Source: CBDCHC01 sp965277055
GTDB taxonomy: Bacteria > Pseudomonadota > Gammaproteobacteria > PS1 > Pseudothioglobaceae
Length of the DNA stretch: 64,000 bases
Reading direction: 5' to 3'
Assembly (NCBI GenBank): GCA_965277055.1
Contig: OZ255703.1
Location: forward strand, 1,240,001-1,304,000
The notes below the pieces were generated by a model. It searched no databases, was not told where the DNA came from, and worked only from the letters and a program-made list of their open reading frames with translations. Of this stretch, positions 43,979 to 52,273 are shown one piece after another. The position numbers and the translations under genes were made by a program. The first letter of the stretch is position 1. The number at the start of each line of letters is the position of its first letter.

Positions 43979-45196
43979 TTATAATTCCTTTAGAGTTGTG
44001 CTGATATTTGCCTTGCTACTAACCAGTGCAGGGTAGATGCTTGAAAGTATCACTAAAACAAAGCTCACACTCATTACAAGCAACACATCACCAAGCATAA
44101 TTTCACTTGGGAATGAGCTAATATAAAACACATCTTCAGGGAAGAATTTAGTTTGAAATAGAGTTTCAATCGCATCCATAACATCAGCAATAAAATAGCT
44201 TAATATCAGCCCCAGTATCATCCCGATCATAATGGCAAATATCCCAATTTTTACCCCTAAATAAAACATTGTTTTTTGAATTTGGCGTTTATTAAACCCA
44301 AAGGTTCTTAAGATGGCAATATCGTATTTTTTATCCTTAATCAGCATAATCATCATAGACACCACATTAAAGACTGCAATCGCTACAATTAGCGAGAGCA
44401 CAATGGCAATCATGCGTTTTTCGAGTTGCAAAGCGGTAAAGAAATTATGTTTTTGGGTTTGCCAACTCACCCCATAATAATTCCCGCCTAGTTGTACACT
44501 AAGCTCACGTAATACTTGCTCTGCTTGCATCATATCTGTTAATTGCAGGCGAATACCATCTATTTCGCTAGTTTTAAATAGTGCTTTGGCATCAGTCATA
44601 TTGATAAATGCTAAATTATTATCATATTCACTCACTCCGCCTTCAAAGATTGCAGATATGGTAAATCGTTTGATTTGGGGTGTAGTACCAAAAATAGAGG
44701 TATTGAGTTTCGGGGTGAGAATAGTTATCTTATCTCCCACACTCGCAAATAAACTCGTTGCCAAGCCTTTACCGATGATGATAGAGTCCGCACTTAGGGC
44801 AGTAGTGAGCTCTAAGTCATCAAGAATATGGGTGGTGAGTTGTTCATCAGGATTAATACCACGAATTAAAATTCCTTCAGCATTGCCACCAAAAGATATG
44901 AGCCCATAGCGTTCAATGAAACTATTACTCCTGAGTACATTCGGGTGAGCATCTATAGTTTGTTTAGCAAGAGCAGCATCCTCAAAGGTATTAATACTCG
45001 TAATATACCCATGAGAGATGGAGTCTAAGACACGCATTCTGAGTTCTTTGTGAAAGCCATTCATCACAGAAAGAACGGTAATCAAAATACATACTGCTAA
45101 AATAAGACCGAGAATCGCTACTTTGGTAATTAGAGATGTCCCTGCTTGTTTTTTTGCAAGTAAGTACCGATTAGAAATAAAATGTTCAATGCGCAT
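43979..45196 (-). CDS. lolC: Lipoprotein-releasing system permease LolC/LolE family
   Basis: 405 residues, four membrane helices in MacB/FtsX arrangement. The first helix is AILGLILAVCILITVLSVMNGFHKEL, a large periplasmic domain spans about residues 45-265, and three C-terminal helices follow. Only one permease gene is adjacent, so it may act as a homodimer (LolF-like) or have a distant partner. It works with LolD. Its start codon abuts that of lpxK on the opposite strand (CATATG at 45194-45199). Confidence 0.92.
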   Translation of the reverse strand: MRIEHFISNRYLLAKKQAGTSLITKVAILGLILAVCILITVLSVMNGFHKELRMRVLDSISHGYITSINTFEDAALAKQTIDAHPNVLRSNSFIERYGLISFGGNAEGILIRGINPDEQLTTHILDDLELTTALSADSIIIGKGLATSLFASVGDKITILTPKLNTSIFGTTPQIKRFTISAIFEGGVSEYDNNLAFINMTDAKALFKTSEIDGIRLQLTDMMQAEQVLRELSVQLGGNYYGVSWQTQKHNFFTALQLEKRMIAIVLSLIVAIAVFNVVSMMIMLIKDKKYDIAILRTFGFNKRQIQKTMFYLGVKIGIFAIMIGMILGLILSYFIADVMDAIETLFQTKFFPEDVFYISSFPSEIMLGDVLLVMSVSFVLVILSSIYPALVSSKANISTTLKEL

Positions 45197-46144
45197 ATGA
45201 ATCTGAATTCACGAGGAATTATTAACTACCTATTATTACCATTATCATGGGTATTTTACCTTGCTTCACGCATCAGATTTTTGCTTTATAAATTCGGGGT
45301 TTTCGGGCAATATCAGAGTACAAAACCTATCATAATTGTCGGAAATATCACCGCTGGTGGAAGTGGCAAAACTCCTGTGGTAATTACACTTACTCAGTAT
45401 TTACAAGCTCAGGGCTTTAAGGTAGGGGTTATTAGTCGTGGTTATGGTAGAACATCTACTCACCATGTAATAGTAGATACCAACACTACTGCAAGTGAGT
45501 GCGGTGATGAGCCACTGTTGATTTATGTGCAAACGGGCGCACTGGTAAGCGTGAGTAGTAATAAGGTTGAGGCAGTACAAGTACTTGAGCAAGCAGTAGA
45601 TATTATCATTAGTGATGATGGCTTACAGCACTATGCACTAGCGCGTGATATTGAAATCATTGTGGATAGCGGGGTTGGAAATGGCTGGTTCCTCCCTGCG
45701 GGACCCTTGCGAGAGGGAATATCACGCCTAAATTCTGGTGATATAGTGCTTACAAAAGAGCAGCGTACTCTGCACCCCACTGGACTCATTGATGCTCGTA
45801 CGGGTGAGCAAGTGAGTTATGAAAGTATTGGCTCACAAGAGGTTCATGCACTATGTGGAATTGCCTCCCCTGAGCGATTTTTTACTACACTTACGGCTCT
45901 TGGGATAGAGCATATCCCACATTTTTACCCTGATCATCACCAGTTTACTGCGAAAGATATTAATGCCCTAAATATCCCCGAGCAAGCAGTCATAATTACC
46001 ACTGCTAAAGATTGGGTAAAATATAAAGAATTTACCGCAGATATTCATTGTCAGCAGCTGTATTACCTTGAGGTACATACGCAGATAGATGCAGCACCAC
46101 TGAATGAACTATCTATATTAGTACAAACGTATGCAAATTCCTGA
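45197..46144 (+). CDS. lpxK: Tetraacyldisaccharide 4'-kinase LpxK
   Basis: About 315 residues. The N-terminal membrane-associated helix (LPLSWVFYLASRIRFLLY) is followed by the P-loop VGNITAGGSGKTPVVI (about residues 47-62). ISRGYGR, SDDGLQHY and FYPDHHQF follow. It phosphorylates the lipid A precursor at the inner membrane. The ATG at 45197 is preferred; an ATG at 45182 lies inside lolC. The 3' end overlaps the Trm112 gene by 14 bases. Confidence 0.94.
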   Translation: MNLNSRGIINYLLLPLSWVFYLASRIRFLLYKFGVFGQYQSTKPIIIVGNITAGGSGKTPVVITLTQYLQAQGFKVGVISRGYGRTSTHHVIVDTNTTASECGDEPLLIYVQTGALVSVSSNKVEAVQVLEQAVDIIISDDGLQHYALARDIEIIVDSGVGNGWFLPAGPLREGISRLNSGDIVLTKEQRTLHPTGLIDARTGEQVSYESIGSQEVHALCGIASPERFFTTLTALGIEHIPHFYPDHHQFTAKDINALNIPEQAVIITTAKDWVKYKEFTADIHCQQLYYLEVHTQIDAAPLNELSILVQTYANS

Positions 46145-46295
46145 AGAACTCTTAGCCACCCTCGTTTGCCCCCAGTCTAGGGGAAAGTTAGAACAAGTAG
46201 GCGATCGCTTAGAATGCAAAGAAAGTAATCTTTCATATCCAATAGTAGATGGTATTCCTGTGCTGATTGTTGAGGAGGCACGTCCCATTGAATAA
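46131..46295 (+). CDS. Trm112 family small protein
   Basis: 54 residues: MQIPEELLATLVCPQSRGKL start, a middle LEC motif and the ending YPIVDGIPVLIVEEARPIE, the standard YcaR/Trm112 pattern. In many bacteria it sits exactly between lpxK and kdsB, as here. The second Cys of the first pair is replaced (CPQS rather than CPxC), so the zinc site is incomplete. Trm112 proteins activate methyltransferases in eukaryotes; the role in bacteria is uncertain. It overlaps both neighbours. Confidence 0.9.
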   Translation: MQIPEELLATLVCPQSRGKLEQVGDRLECKESNLSYPIVDGIPVLIVEEARPIE

Positions 46296-47022
46296 TTGTA
46301 TTGTTATTATTCCTGCTCGCTTGGCATCTAGTAGATTAGAGCGTAAACTCTTGCAAGATGTTGCGGGTAAGCCACTCTTGTATCATACCTATCAAAGTGC
46401 ATTACACAGTAATGCCCGTGAAGTGATTATTGCTGCTGATAGCTCTGAAATTATGCAGGTGTGTGAGGAATACAACATGAATGCAGTGCTCACTAGTAGC
46501 GCACACACTTCAGGCACTAGCCGAATAAAAGAAGTGGTGCACGCTAGGGGGTTTACTGATGAAGTTATTGTCAATGTACAAGGGGATGAGCCTCTTATGC
46601 CCAGTGAAAACATCACTCAACTCGCTCAGGGATTTGAGCATCATGATGCTCTAATAGCTACGCTCTATGAGCCATTCACTACGTTGTTTGAGGTGATGAA
46701 TGCCAATAATGTAAAGGTGGTAGTGAATAGTAAACAGGAGGCAATGTATTTTTCGCGTTCGGTGATTCCGTGTTATCGTGATGATGAAGCAGACTTAGGT
46801 ATATATAAGAAACACATCGGTATTTATGGCTATAGAGCAGAGTTTTTTCATACTGAATTTAGCCATAATACCTATGAAAAGATTGAAAAACTAGAGCAAC
46901 TGTCAATTTTAGAATCAGGGTATGGTATTCACATAGAGCAAGCAAAAAAAAATAGTGGTATCGGGGTAGATACCGTGGATGATTTAGAACAGGTAAGGAG
47001 TATATTGAGTGGCAATAATTGA
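46288..47022 (+). CDS. kdsB: CMP-Kdo synthetase KdsB
   Basis: 244 residues. It has the N-terminal nucleotide-binding VIIPARLASSRLERKLL, the metal-binding VNVQGDEPLM (about residue 95), and KHIGIYGYRAEF with EKLEQL. It activates Kdo for transfer to lipid A. The start is a TTG at 46288, supported by AGGAGG nine bases upstream; it overlaps the Trm112 stop. The lpxK-Trm112-kdsB order is conserved across proteobacteria. Confidence 0.94.
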   Translation: MNNCIVIIPARLASSRLERKLLQDVAGKPLLYHTYQSALHSNAREVIIAADSSEIMQVCEEYNMNAVLTSSAHTSGTSRIKEVVHARGFTDEVIVNVQGDEPLMPSENITQLAQGFEHHDALIATLYEPFTTLFEVMNANNVKVVVNSKQEAMYFSRSVIPCYRDDEADLGIYKKHIGIYGYRAEFFHTEFSHNTYEKIEKLEQLSILESGYGIHIEQAKKNSGIGVDTVDDLEQVRSILSGNN

Positions 47023-47857
47023 TGGAACATTAATTGCAGGAGAATTACGAAGCAAGATAGCAAAACAAGTACAATCGCTCTCACGTAAGCCCGGATTGGC
47101 AGTAGTGATAGTAGGAGATGATCCAGCATCATTAGTATATGTAAATTATAAGGCGAAGGCGTGTAAGGAAGTGGGTTTTTATTCCCAGAAGATTGAACTC
47201 AGTGAAAATACTCCTGAAGATGAGTTATTAAAAATTATCGATAATCTGAATACTGATAATTTAATTGATGGCATATTAGTTCAACTTCCCTTGCCAAAAC
47301 ACATTGATAGCACTAAGGTTATTATGGCTATTCATCCCAGTAAGGATGTAGATGGATTTCATGAAGTCAATATGGGCTTACTTGCTACTAACCGACCGCA
47401 TTTGAGACCATGTACTCCTAAGGGTGTGATGACACTGTTACGCTCTATTAATTACCAATTAGAAGGGAAAACAGCCGTAGTGCTGGGAACATCAAATATT
47501 GTTGGGCGACCGCTCGCTTTAGAACTGATAAATGCCAGAGCAACAGTGACAGTTTGTAACTCAAAAACTCCAGATTTACAGGCAAAAGTGCAAGCGGCAG
47601 ATGTGGTATGTGTAGCCATTGGTCAACCAGAATTTATTTCAGGAGATTGGATAAAACAAGGGGCGGTGGTGATAGATATTGGCATTAACCGTTTAGCTAA
47701 TGGTTCACTTGTAGGTGATGTGGAGTTTCACTCTGCATCTGTAAATGCATCATATATTACTCCAGTACCAGGCGGAGTAGGACCAATGACTATTGCCACT
47801 CTTTTAGAAAATACACTACTTGCGTACCAACTTAGACAAACGGAACATACACTATGA
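47009..47857 (+). CDS. folD: Methylenetetrahydrofolate dehydrogenase/cyclohydrolase FolD
   Basis: 282 residues. The catalytic Tyr and Lys are in VYVNYKAKACKEVG (about residues 49-62), then GILVQLPLPKHID, DVDGFHEVNMG, the NADP-binding GTSNIVGRPLALEL and the closing TPVPGGVGPMT. It interconverts methylene-, methenyl- and formyl-THF. The GTG start overlaps the kdsB 3' end by 14 bases and has AAGGAG upstream. The gene ends in an ATGA overlap with the glutaredoxin-like gene. Confidence 0.95.
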   Translation: MAIIDGTLIAGELRSKIAKQVQSLSRKPGLAVVIVGDDPASLVYVNYKAKACKEVGFYSQKIELSENTPEDELLKIIDNLNTDNLIDGILVQLPLPKHIDSTKVIMAIHPSKDVDGFHEVNMGLLATNRPHLRPCTPKGVMTLLRSINYQLEGKTAVVLGTSNIVGRPLALELINARATVTVCNSKTPDLQAKVQAADVVCVAIGQPEFISGDWIKQGAVVIDIGINRLANGSLVGDVEFHSASVNASYITPVPGGVGPMTIATLLENTLLAYQLRQTEHTL

Positions 47858-48216
47858 TTAACATATTTAGAAATGGATTGGGCTACATCATTGCTTTTAT
47901 TGCATATATCATTCCAGTGAGTAAAGTTAAACGCTCATCACAGGAACAAACAAGAGTAGATGAGGAGACTATGCAATATGAATTGTATCAATTTTTTGCC
48001 TGCCCATTTTGTATTATCACCCGAAGAACTATTAGACGCCTGAGACTCAACATCATCACTAGAGATGCACAAGGTGATACCCCATACAGAGCAGAACTTT
48101 TAGCCAAGGGTGGTAAAATACAAGTACCATGCTTGAAAATTACTGAGGGTGAAAGCATTACATGGATGTATGAATCAGCAGACATCAAGGCATTTTTAGA
48201 ACAAAAATATAGATAA
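47854..48216 (+). CDS. Membrane-anchored glutaredoxin-like protein
   Basis: 120 residues. An N-terminal membrane helix (GLGYIIAFIAYIIPV) precedes a glutaredoxin fold with active site FACPFCIITRR (CPFC, about residue 53), the cis-Pro IQVPCLKI and the C-terminal YESADIKAFLEQKY. An extra Cys follows the cis-Pro (VPC). Similar bacterial proteins are annotated as glutaredoxin or GST N-terminal domain. Whether the active site faces cytoplasm or periplasm is not clear. It overlaps folD by four bases. Confidence 0.85.
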   Translation: MINIFRNGLGYIIAFIAYIIPVSKVKRSSQEQTRVDEETMQYELYQFFACPFCIITRRTIRRLRLNIITRDAQGDTPYRAELLAKGGKIQVPCLKITEGESITWMYESADIKAFLEQKYR

Positions 48217-48219
48217 TAT

Positions 48220-48756
48220 ATGGGTGCTAAAACCACAGAACTCACACAAAAACAAATTGATTTCATAGCTAAGCAGCATATCTTTTTTATCGGCACAGCC
48301 GATGATAATTCCACAGTAAACATCTCACCAAAAGGTGGGGACTGTATTAGAATTATTGATAACAATCTATTAGTGATGTTATTTAAAACAGGTAATGGCA
48401 ATGAAACCGCAGCACATACTCAATACAACCCACGCCTGACGATGATGTGGTGTAGTTTTGATGAAAAACCTCTTATTCTTAGGCTCTATGGCAAAGCAGT
48501 AGAAATCCGTAAAGAACACGAACAATATGAACAAACCTTAGCACTTTTTGATGACACTATTGGCACAAGACAACTTTTTGCCTTTGATATTGAGCTTACA
48601 CATCAGAGCTGTGGTTTTGGTGTACCGTTTTATAAGTACTTAGGTGATCGCCCAACTATGAATGAATGGGCAAGCAAGAAAGGTGAGAAAGGGGTGCAAG
48701 AATATATTGAAAAACATAATCAAGTATCCTTAGACGGCAAACCCATCAAAATTTAA
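48220..48756 (+). CDS. Pyridoxamine 5'-phosphate oxidase family protein
   Basis: 178 residues of split-barrel flavin-binding fold: IFFIGTADDNSTVNISPKGG, then LLVMLFKTGNGNETAAHTQ, RLTMMWCSFD and LRLYGKAVEI. It matches the PNPOx-like group that includes general stress proteins rather than PdxH, which is longer. FMN or F420/heme may be the ligand. The C-terminal GFGVPFYKYLGDRPTMNEWA segment is typical of this subgroup. It is the last gene of the lpxK series and is followed by the CGTCTTTTT motif. Confidence 0.85.
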   Translation: MGAKTTELTQKQIDFIAKQHIFFIGTADDNSTVNISPKGGDCIRIIDNNLLVMLFKTGNGNETAAHTQYNPRLTMMWCSFDEKPLILRLYGKAVEIRKEHEQYEQTLALFDDTIGTRQLFAFDIELTHQSCGFGVPFYKYLGDRPTMNEWASKKGEKGVQEYIEKHNQVSLDGKPIKI

Positions 48757-48768
48757 CTGCGTCTTTTT
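48748..48768 (+). repeat. Short repeat AAATTTAACTGCGTCTTTTT at operon end
   Basis: This segment overlaps the stop of the PNPOx-like gene and matches 51733-51752, after dctM, at 19 of 20 bases. Its CGTCTTTTT core also follows pmbA (16059). It is possibly a 3'-end processing or termination signal. Confidence 0.5.
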
Positions 48769-48846
48769 GTTTGCTGTTGTATTGTGTCCTTAAAAAGACT
48801 CAATCACATAAGGCTTATTTGATTTCAATGTTAGAGTTAATTTTTT

Positions 48847-48855
48847 TGGTATACT
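48847..48855 (+). promoter_or_regulatory. Extended -10 promoter of the TRAP operon
   Basis: TGGTATACT (TGN plus TATACT) lies 40 bases before the dctP ATG. A matching -35 is poor (ATGTTA with 16 bases spacing), as is common for extended -10 promoters. Confidence 0.55.
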
Positions 48856-48894
48856 ATTACCGCCTTATATTTGGAATAAAATTTGGAGAAAATA

Positions 48895-49884
48895 ATGAGA
48901 CAATTATTCATAAGTACTGCATTTGTAATTTCTTTTCTTATCGGAATACCTGCATTTGCAGATGTTACTATCAGAGTAACACTACAATTACCCCAAACCC
49001 ACTCACTTGGACAAAATTGGCAAGATTTTGCTCGTATTGTAGATGAAAAATCTGATGGTGAAATTAAGGTACAACTCTTTCCTTCAGCGCAATTATTTAA
49101 AGATAAAGAAGTGCCAAGTGCAGTTGGTTCTGGTGCAGTAGAAGCTGGTTCGGCATTTTTAGGCAGATTTGCAGGTTCTGTACCCTCGGTAGATGTAGTA
49201 TCTATTCCATTTATGTTTTCTAGCGAAGAACATATTCGGGCGTCTGTTGCTCCAAACTCAAAAATGAGATCTATTCTTGATAGTGCAATTTTAAAAGAAA
49301 CAAACAACCGAGTATTATGGTGGCAAGCATTTGGTCGTAATATTTATCTTAATAACGGCTCTGCGATTAGAACTCCTGCAGACCTAAAAGGTAAAAAAGT
49401 GCGTACCTATGGCAAGGTTCATGGTTGGACAGTACAAGCATTAGGCGGTGCACCTACGCTGATGTCCGGCTCTAAACAATTTTTAGCTTATCAACAAGGT
49501 GCAGTTGATGTAGGTATGACAGGTGCTTCTGCAGTAAAGTCTAGAAAATTGTCAGAAGTAATGGATCATATGACGCTTACCTATGACAGTGCAATTGAAT
49601 TTATTGCTGTGATGAATAATGATGTATATGAGAGTCTTTCTACTAAACATAAGAACATTATTAATGCTGCAGCACGAGAAGTAGAAAGCAAATTACGTAA
49701 TGCTATTTATGCCCAAGAAGAAGCCATTGTGAGTGAAATGAGAGAAAAGATGACTGTAGTAGAGCTAAGTGAGGCTGAACGTGCAAAGTGGCGAGAGGCA
49801 ACCTCTGGTGTGGTTAATCGCTTCGTCAAAGAAACTGGAAGTACTGGCGCTGCTGTAGTCCAAGCAGTGCAATCAGCTGAATAA
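48895..49884 (+). CDS. dctP: TRAP transporter substrate-binding protein DctP
   Basis: 329 residues with a signal peptide (FVISFLIGIPAFA, cleavage about residue 22). The DctP domain starts at IRVTLQLPQTHSLGQNW. It includes the carboxylate-binding Arg region (KGKKVRTYGKVHGWTVQALGG, about residues 163-183) and QQGAVDVGMTGASAV. It captures organic acids in the periplasm for the QM membrane pair. The ATG at 48895 has GGAGAA upstream. dctQ and dctM follow directly. Confidence 0.93.
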   Translation: MRQLFISTAFVISFLIGIPAFADVTIRVTLQLPQTHSLGQNWQDFARIVDEKSDGEIKVQLFPSAQLFKDKEVPSAVGSGAVEAGSAFLGRFAGSVPSVDVVSIPFMFSSEEHIRASVAPNSKMRSILDSAILKETNNRVLWWQAFGRNIYLNNGSAIRTPADLKGKKVRTYGKVHGWTVQALGGAPTLMSGSKQFLAYQQGAVDVGMTGASAVKSRKLSEVMDHMTLTYDSAIEFIAVMNNDVYESLSTKHKNIINAAAREVESKLRNAIYAQEEAIVSEMREKMTVVELSEAERAKWREATSGVVNRFVKETGSTGAAVVQAVQSAE

Positions 49885-49923
49885 GACTGATACCTATTTC
49901 TGCATAGTGTTCATATACTTATT

Positions 49924-50439
49924 ATGAAATATATATACGTATATGTACGCCTTATAGACACGTGTACTAATTACTTAGGTAAAGTATGTGGATGGTCTTT
50001 GTTGGCTATTGGGCTATTTATCAGTTTTGAAATTTTTATGAGATATGTGCTGAACTCTCCCACCATTTGGGTAGATGAGATGAGCCGTATCTTACAAATC
50101 TGGGTTGTGTTTCTCGGTGCTTCATATGTATTTAAGCACGGAAGTATGATTACTATTACCGTATTTTTTAAAGCACCACATACCTTACAAAGACGCATAG
50201 TCGATACGTTATCTGTGATGATGTTGTGGTTATTTATGGGTGTCGCGGTATATTATGGTTTTGCAATGTGGCTCAAGGCTACCCTTGCAGGACATACAAC
50301 AGACACGTATCTTGCATTGCCAAAATGGTTTACTCATGCACCAGTCTGGATTGGTGGTGGGTTACTGATGCTCCAAGGCGTAGCACAACTGGTGAGAATC
50401 TGGGTTACAGATATACCTCGCAATCAAACAATCACATGA
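49924..50439 (+). CDS. dctQ: TRAP transporter small membrane subunit DctQ
   Basis: 171 residues with four membrane helices. The family segment VLNSPTIWVDEMSRILQIWVVFLGAS (about residues 42-67) contains the conserved Glu and Arg. It holds together the DctM transport subunit and docks the binding protein at the inner membrane. It lies 39 bases after dctP and 8 bases before dctM. Confidence 0.92.
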   Translation: MKYIYVYVRLIDTCTNYLGKVCGWSLLAIGLFISFEIFMRYVLNSPTIWVDEMSRILQIWVVFLGASYVFKHGSMITITVFFKAPHTLQRRIVDTLSVMMLWLFMGVAVYYGFAMWLKATLAGHTTDTYLALPKWFTHAPVWIGGGLLMLQGVAQLVRIWVTDIPRNQTIT

Positions 50440-50447
50440 GTTAAGTA

Positions 50448-51725
50448 ATGGAAGTTATCTTAATTCTGGTTGCATTATTAGCACTGTTATTATTACGCAT
50501 TCCCGTTGCCTTTGTACTTGGTGGATTAGGTGTTATCTTACTCGCCTTTAAAGGGCTTCCTTTGATAGCTGTTCCTCAGAGATTATATGGGGCTATGGAT
50601 AGTTTTGAGTTACTAGCAGTGCCTATGTTTTTACTCATGTCAAATGTGTTATTAAAAGGCGGAGTAGGGCGAGATTTATATGCTGCTGTGCAAAGTTGGG
50701 TAGGACACTGGCCAGGTGGGTTGGGCGTGGCTACCATTATTTCTTGTGCATTGTTTGCTGCTATTTCTGGTTCTTCTGTGGCGACGGCAGCGACTATTGC
50801 TACTGTTGCCATTCCTGAGATGATTAAACGTGGGTATAACCGTTCCTTTGTGTTTGGTATGTTAGCTGCAGGAGGTACATTAGGAATTTTAATTCCGCCT
50901 TCAATTCCGCTTATCTTATATGGAATTATTAGTGAAACATCTATTCCTAAACTATTTATTGCAGGAATAGGACCAGGGCTATTTCTGGTAAGTGTATTTA
51001 TTATATATGCTATGATATATTCTATAGTGTCAGGTCATCATCAACATATCCAACCTGCAAGTTGGGTACAACGAGGCAAATTATCATTACAAGCGCTTCC
51101 TACATTAGCACTAGTTTTTTGTATTTTTGGTTCTATTTATTCAGGCATAGCCACTCCTTCTGAGAGTGCAGGATTAGGCTTTGTATTTGCGTTGCTGATA
51201 ACATTTGCCATGAAGCGCATGAATTTAAAAAAACTAAAAGAAGCAGTTGAAGCATCGTTGAGAATGACTGTTATGGTGCTTATTATTGTCGCTGGGGCAA
51301 AAGTATTTTCATATGCAATTACTCTTTATCTTATTCCACAGTCTATTAGTCAATTGTTAGTAGAACACATTTCAGACCCTACATTATTCATTTTAGCAAT
51401 TGGGTTAGTGTTGTTATTTATGGGATTCTTTTTAGAGAGTTTATCAATGCTACTTATTATGGTACCAGTGCTACTTCCTGCAATACTTAATATTAATATT
51501 GACCCAATTTGGTTTGGTATTTTCTTTGTAATTTTGATTGAAACCGCACTGATTACTCCGCCAGTAGGAATGAATTTATTTATTATTCAAGGTGTAGGTA
51601 AATCTTCTCTACAAGAAGTTGCTATAGGTGCATTACCATTTGTTATTATTTTACTATGTAGTGCTTGTTTATTATGGTTTTGGCAGGATTTAGCACTATA
51701 TATCCCGTACCAACTTATGAAATAA
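50448..51725 (+). CDS. dctM: TRAP transporter large membrane subunit DctM
   Basis: 425 residues with about 12 helices. Family signatures include FVLGGLGVILL, GGVGRDLYAAVQSWVGHWPGG, the SGSSVATAATI segment (about residue 105-115), GGTLGILIPPSIPLILYG and TALITPPVGMNLFIIQG near the C-terminus. It is the Na+/substrate symporter subunit importing carboxylates or related solutes. The three genes form a complete TRAP system; the substrate is unassigned. A copy of the CGTCTTTTT motif follows the stop. Confidence 0.93.
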   Translation: MEVILILVALLALLLLRIPVAFVLGGLGVILLAFKGLPLIAVPQRLYGAMDSFELLAVPMFLLMSNVLLKGGVGRDLYAAVQSWVGHWPGGLGVATIISCALFAAISGSSVATAATIATVAIPEMIKRGYNRSFVFGMLAAGGTLGILIPPSIPLILYGIISETSIPKLFIAGIGPGLFLVSVFIIYAMIYSIVSGHHQHIQPASWVQRGKLSLQALPTLALVFCIFGSIYSGIATPSESAGLGFVFALLITFAMKRMNLKKLKEAVEASLRMTVMVLIIVAGAKVFSYAITLYLIPQSISQLLVEHISDPTLFILAIGLVLLFMGFFLESLSMLLIMVPVLLPAILNINIDPIWFGIFFVILIETALITPPVGMNLFIIQGVGKSSLQEVAIGALPFVIILLCSACLLWFWQDLALYIPYQLMK

Positions 51726-51732
51726 GTAGCCT

Positions 51733-51752
51733 AAATTTAACTTCGTCTTTTT
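51733..51752 (+). repeat. Short repeat AAATTTAACTTCGTCTTTTT after dctM
   Basis: It differs at one base from the copy ending at 48768 and starts 8 bases after the dctM stop. It has no hairpin partner. Confidence 0.5.
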
Positions 51753-51844
51753 CCTTTCTTTTGTGTTGATTTACTCACAAATGATTGGGGCTTGTGTAAT
51801 TTCTCAGCGAGTTTTTTTTGAGTGATTTTTTATGGGGCTGATAC

Positions 51845-52052
51845 CTAATAATCCTCTTTTAATATCTTTTTCAAATCTTCAAATAACAATCTAGGAGAGC
51901 CAATATTAAATCTCCACTCACACTCTTTTAAGAGTAAATGGAATTGCTCTTTAGGTATTCCATTAAACTTTCTCTCGTAATTTGTGAAAAAATCTTATTG
52001 CTGTGTTGCGATGAACACCACTTAAATTTGCTGCCGTTCTTCCTGTTGTACC
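51845..52052 (-). pseudogene. IS1595-family transposase remnant
   Basis: Read on the minus strand, 52050 to about 51972 encodes an N-terminal helix-turn-helix region (TGRTAANLSGVHRNTAIRFF, then HKLRE). After a frame change it joins the extreme C-terminus (FNGIPKEQFHLLLKECEWRF, then a tail ending LKEDY and a TAG stop at 51845-51847). This is the pattern of IS1595/ISXO2 transposases with the whole catalytic centre deleted. The 5' end is cut by the palindrome at 52055. Confidence 0.8.
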
Positions 52053-52054
52053 TG

Positions 52055-52100
52055 TGTAATCCCCCCATTTTTAACGAGTGTTAAAAATGGGGGGATTACA
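52055..52100. repeat. Perfect 21-bp palindrome matching an IS3-type end
   Basis: The arms TGTAATCCCCCCATTTTTAA(C) and their exact reverse complement flank the 4-base loop GAGT. The left arm plus the first nine bases of the right arm recur at 54207-54240, the end of the IS3-type remnant, with loop ACTC. It looks like two IS ends joined, or a tiny non-autonomous element. Confidence 0.8.
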
Positions 52101-52273
52101 GTTTTTTCTTCTTATTAGTGGCGATATGGCAAACAGAGAACATTTAGTAACAGGCAGATACTATTATCACTTTTCTGCTGCTACACTTGGATTTTTTTTA
52201 CTATTGTCGTTAATTTCACTGTATTTTTGATCATTCAACAAAGTCCCAGATATAGAAAACAAAGGAGCAAATC

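Larger units (their letters stand above)
51726..52273. other. 548-bp gene-free region with mobile-element debris
   Basis: 51733-51752 is a copy of the operon-end repeat. 51845-52052 is an IS1595-type transposase remnant on the minus strand. 52055-52100 is a perfect palindrome. 51753-51844 and 52101-52255 show nothing recognisable. An AAAGGAG ribosome-binding site for the next gene lies near 52259. Confidence 0.8.

Noticed and set aside
48771..49046. A 91-codon plus-strand frame overlapping the dctP start
   Set aside because: It contains the dctP promoter and ribosome-binding site and has no coding-like features; it is out of frame with dctP.
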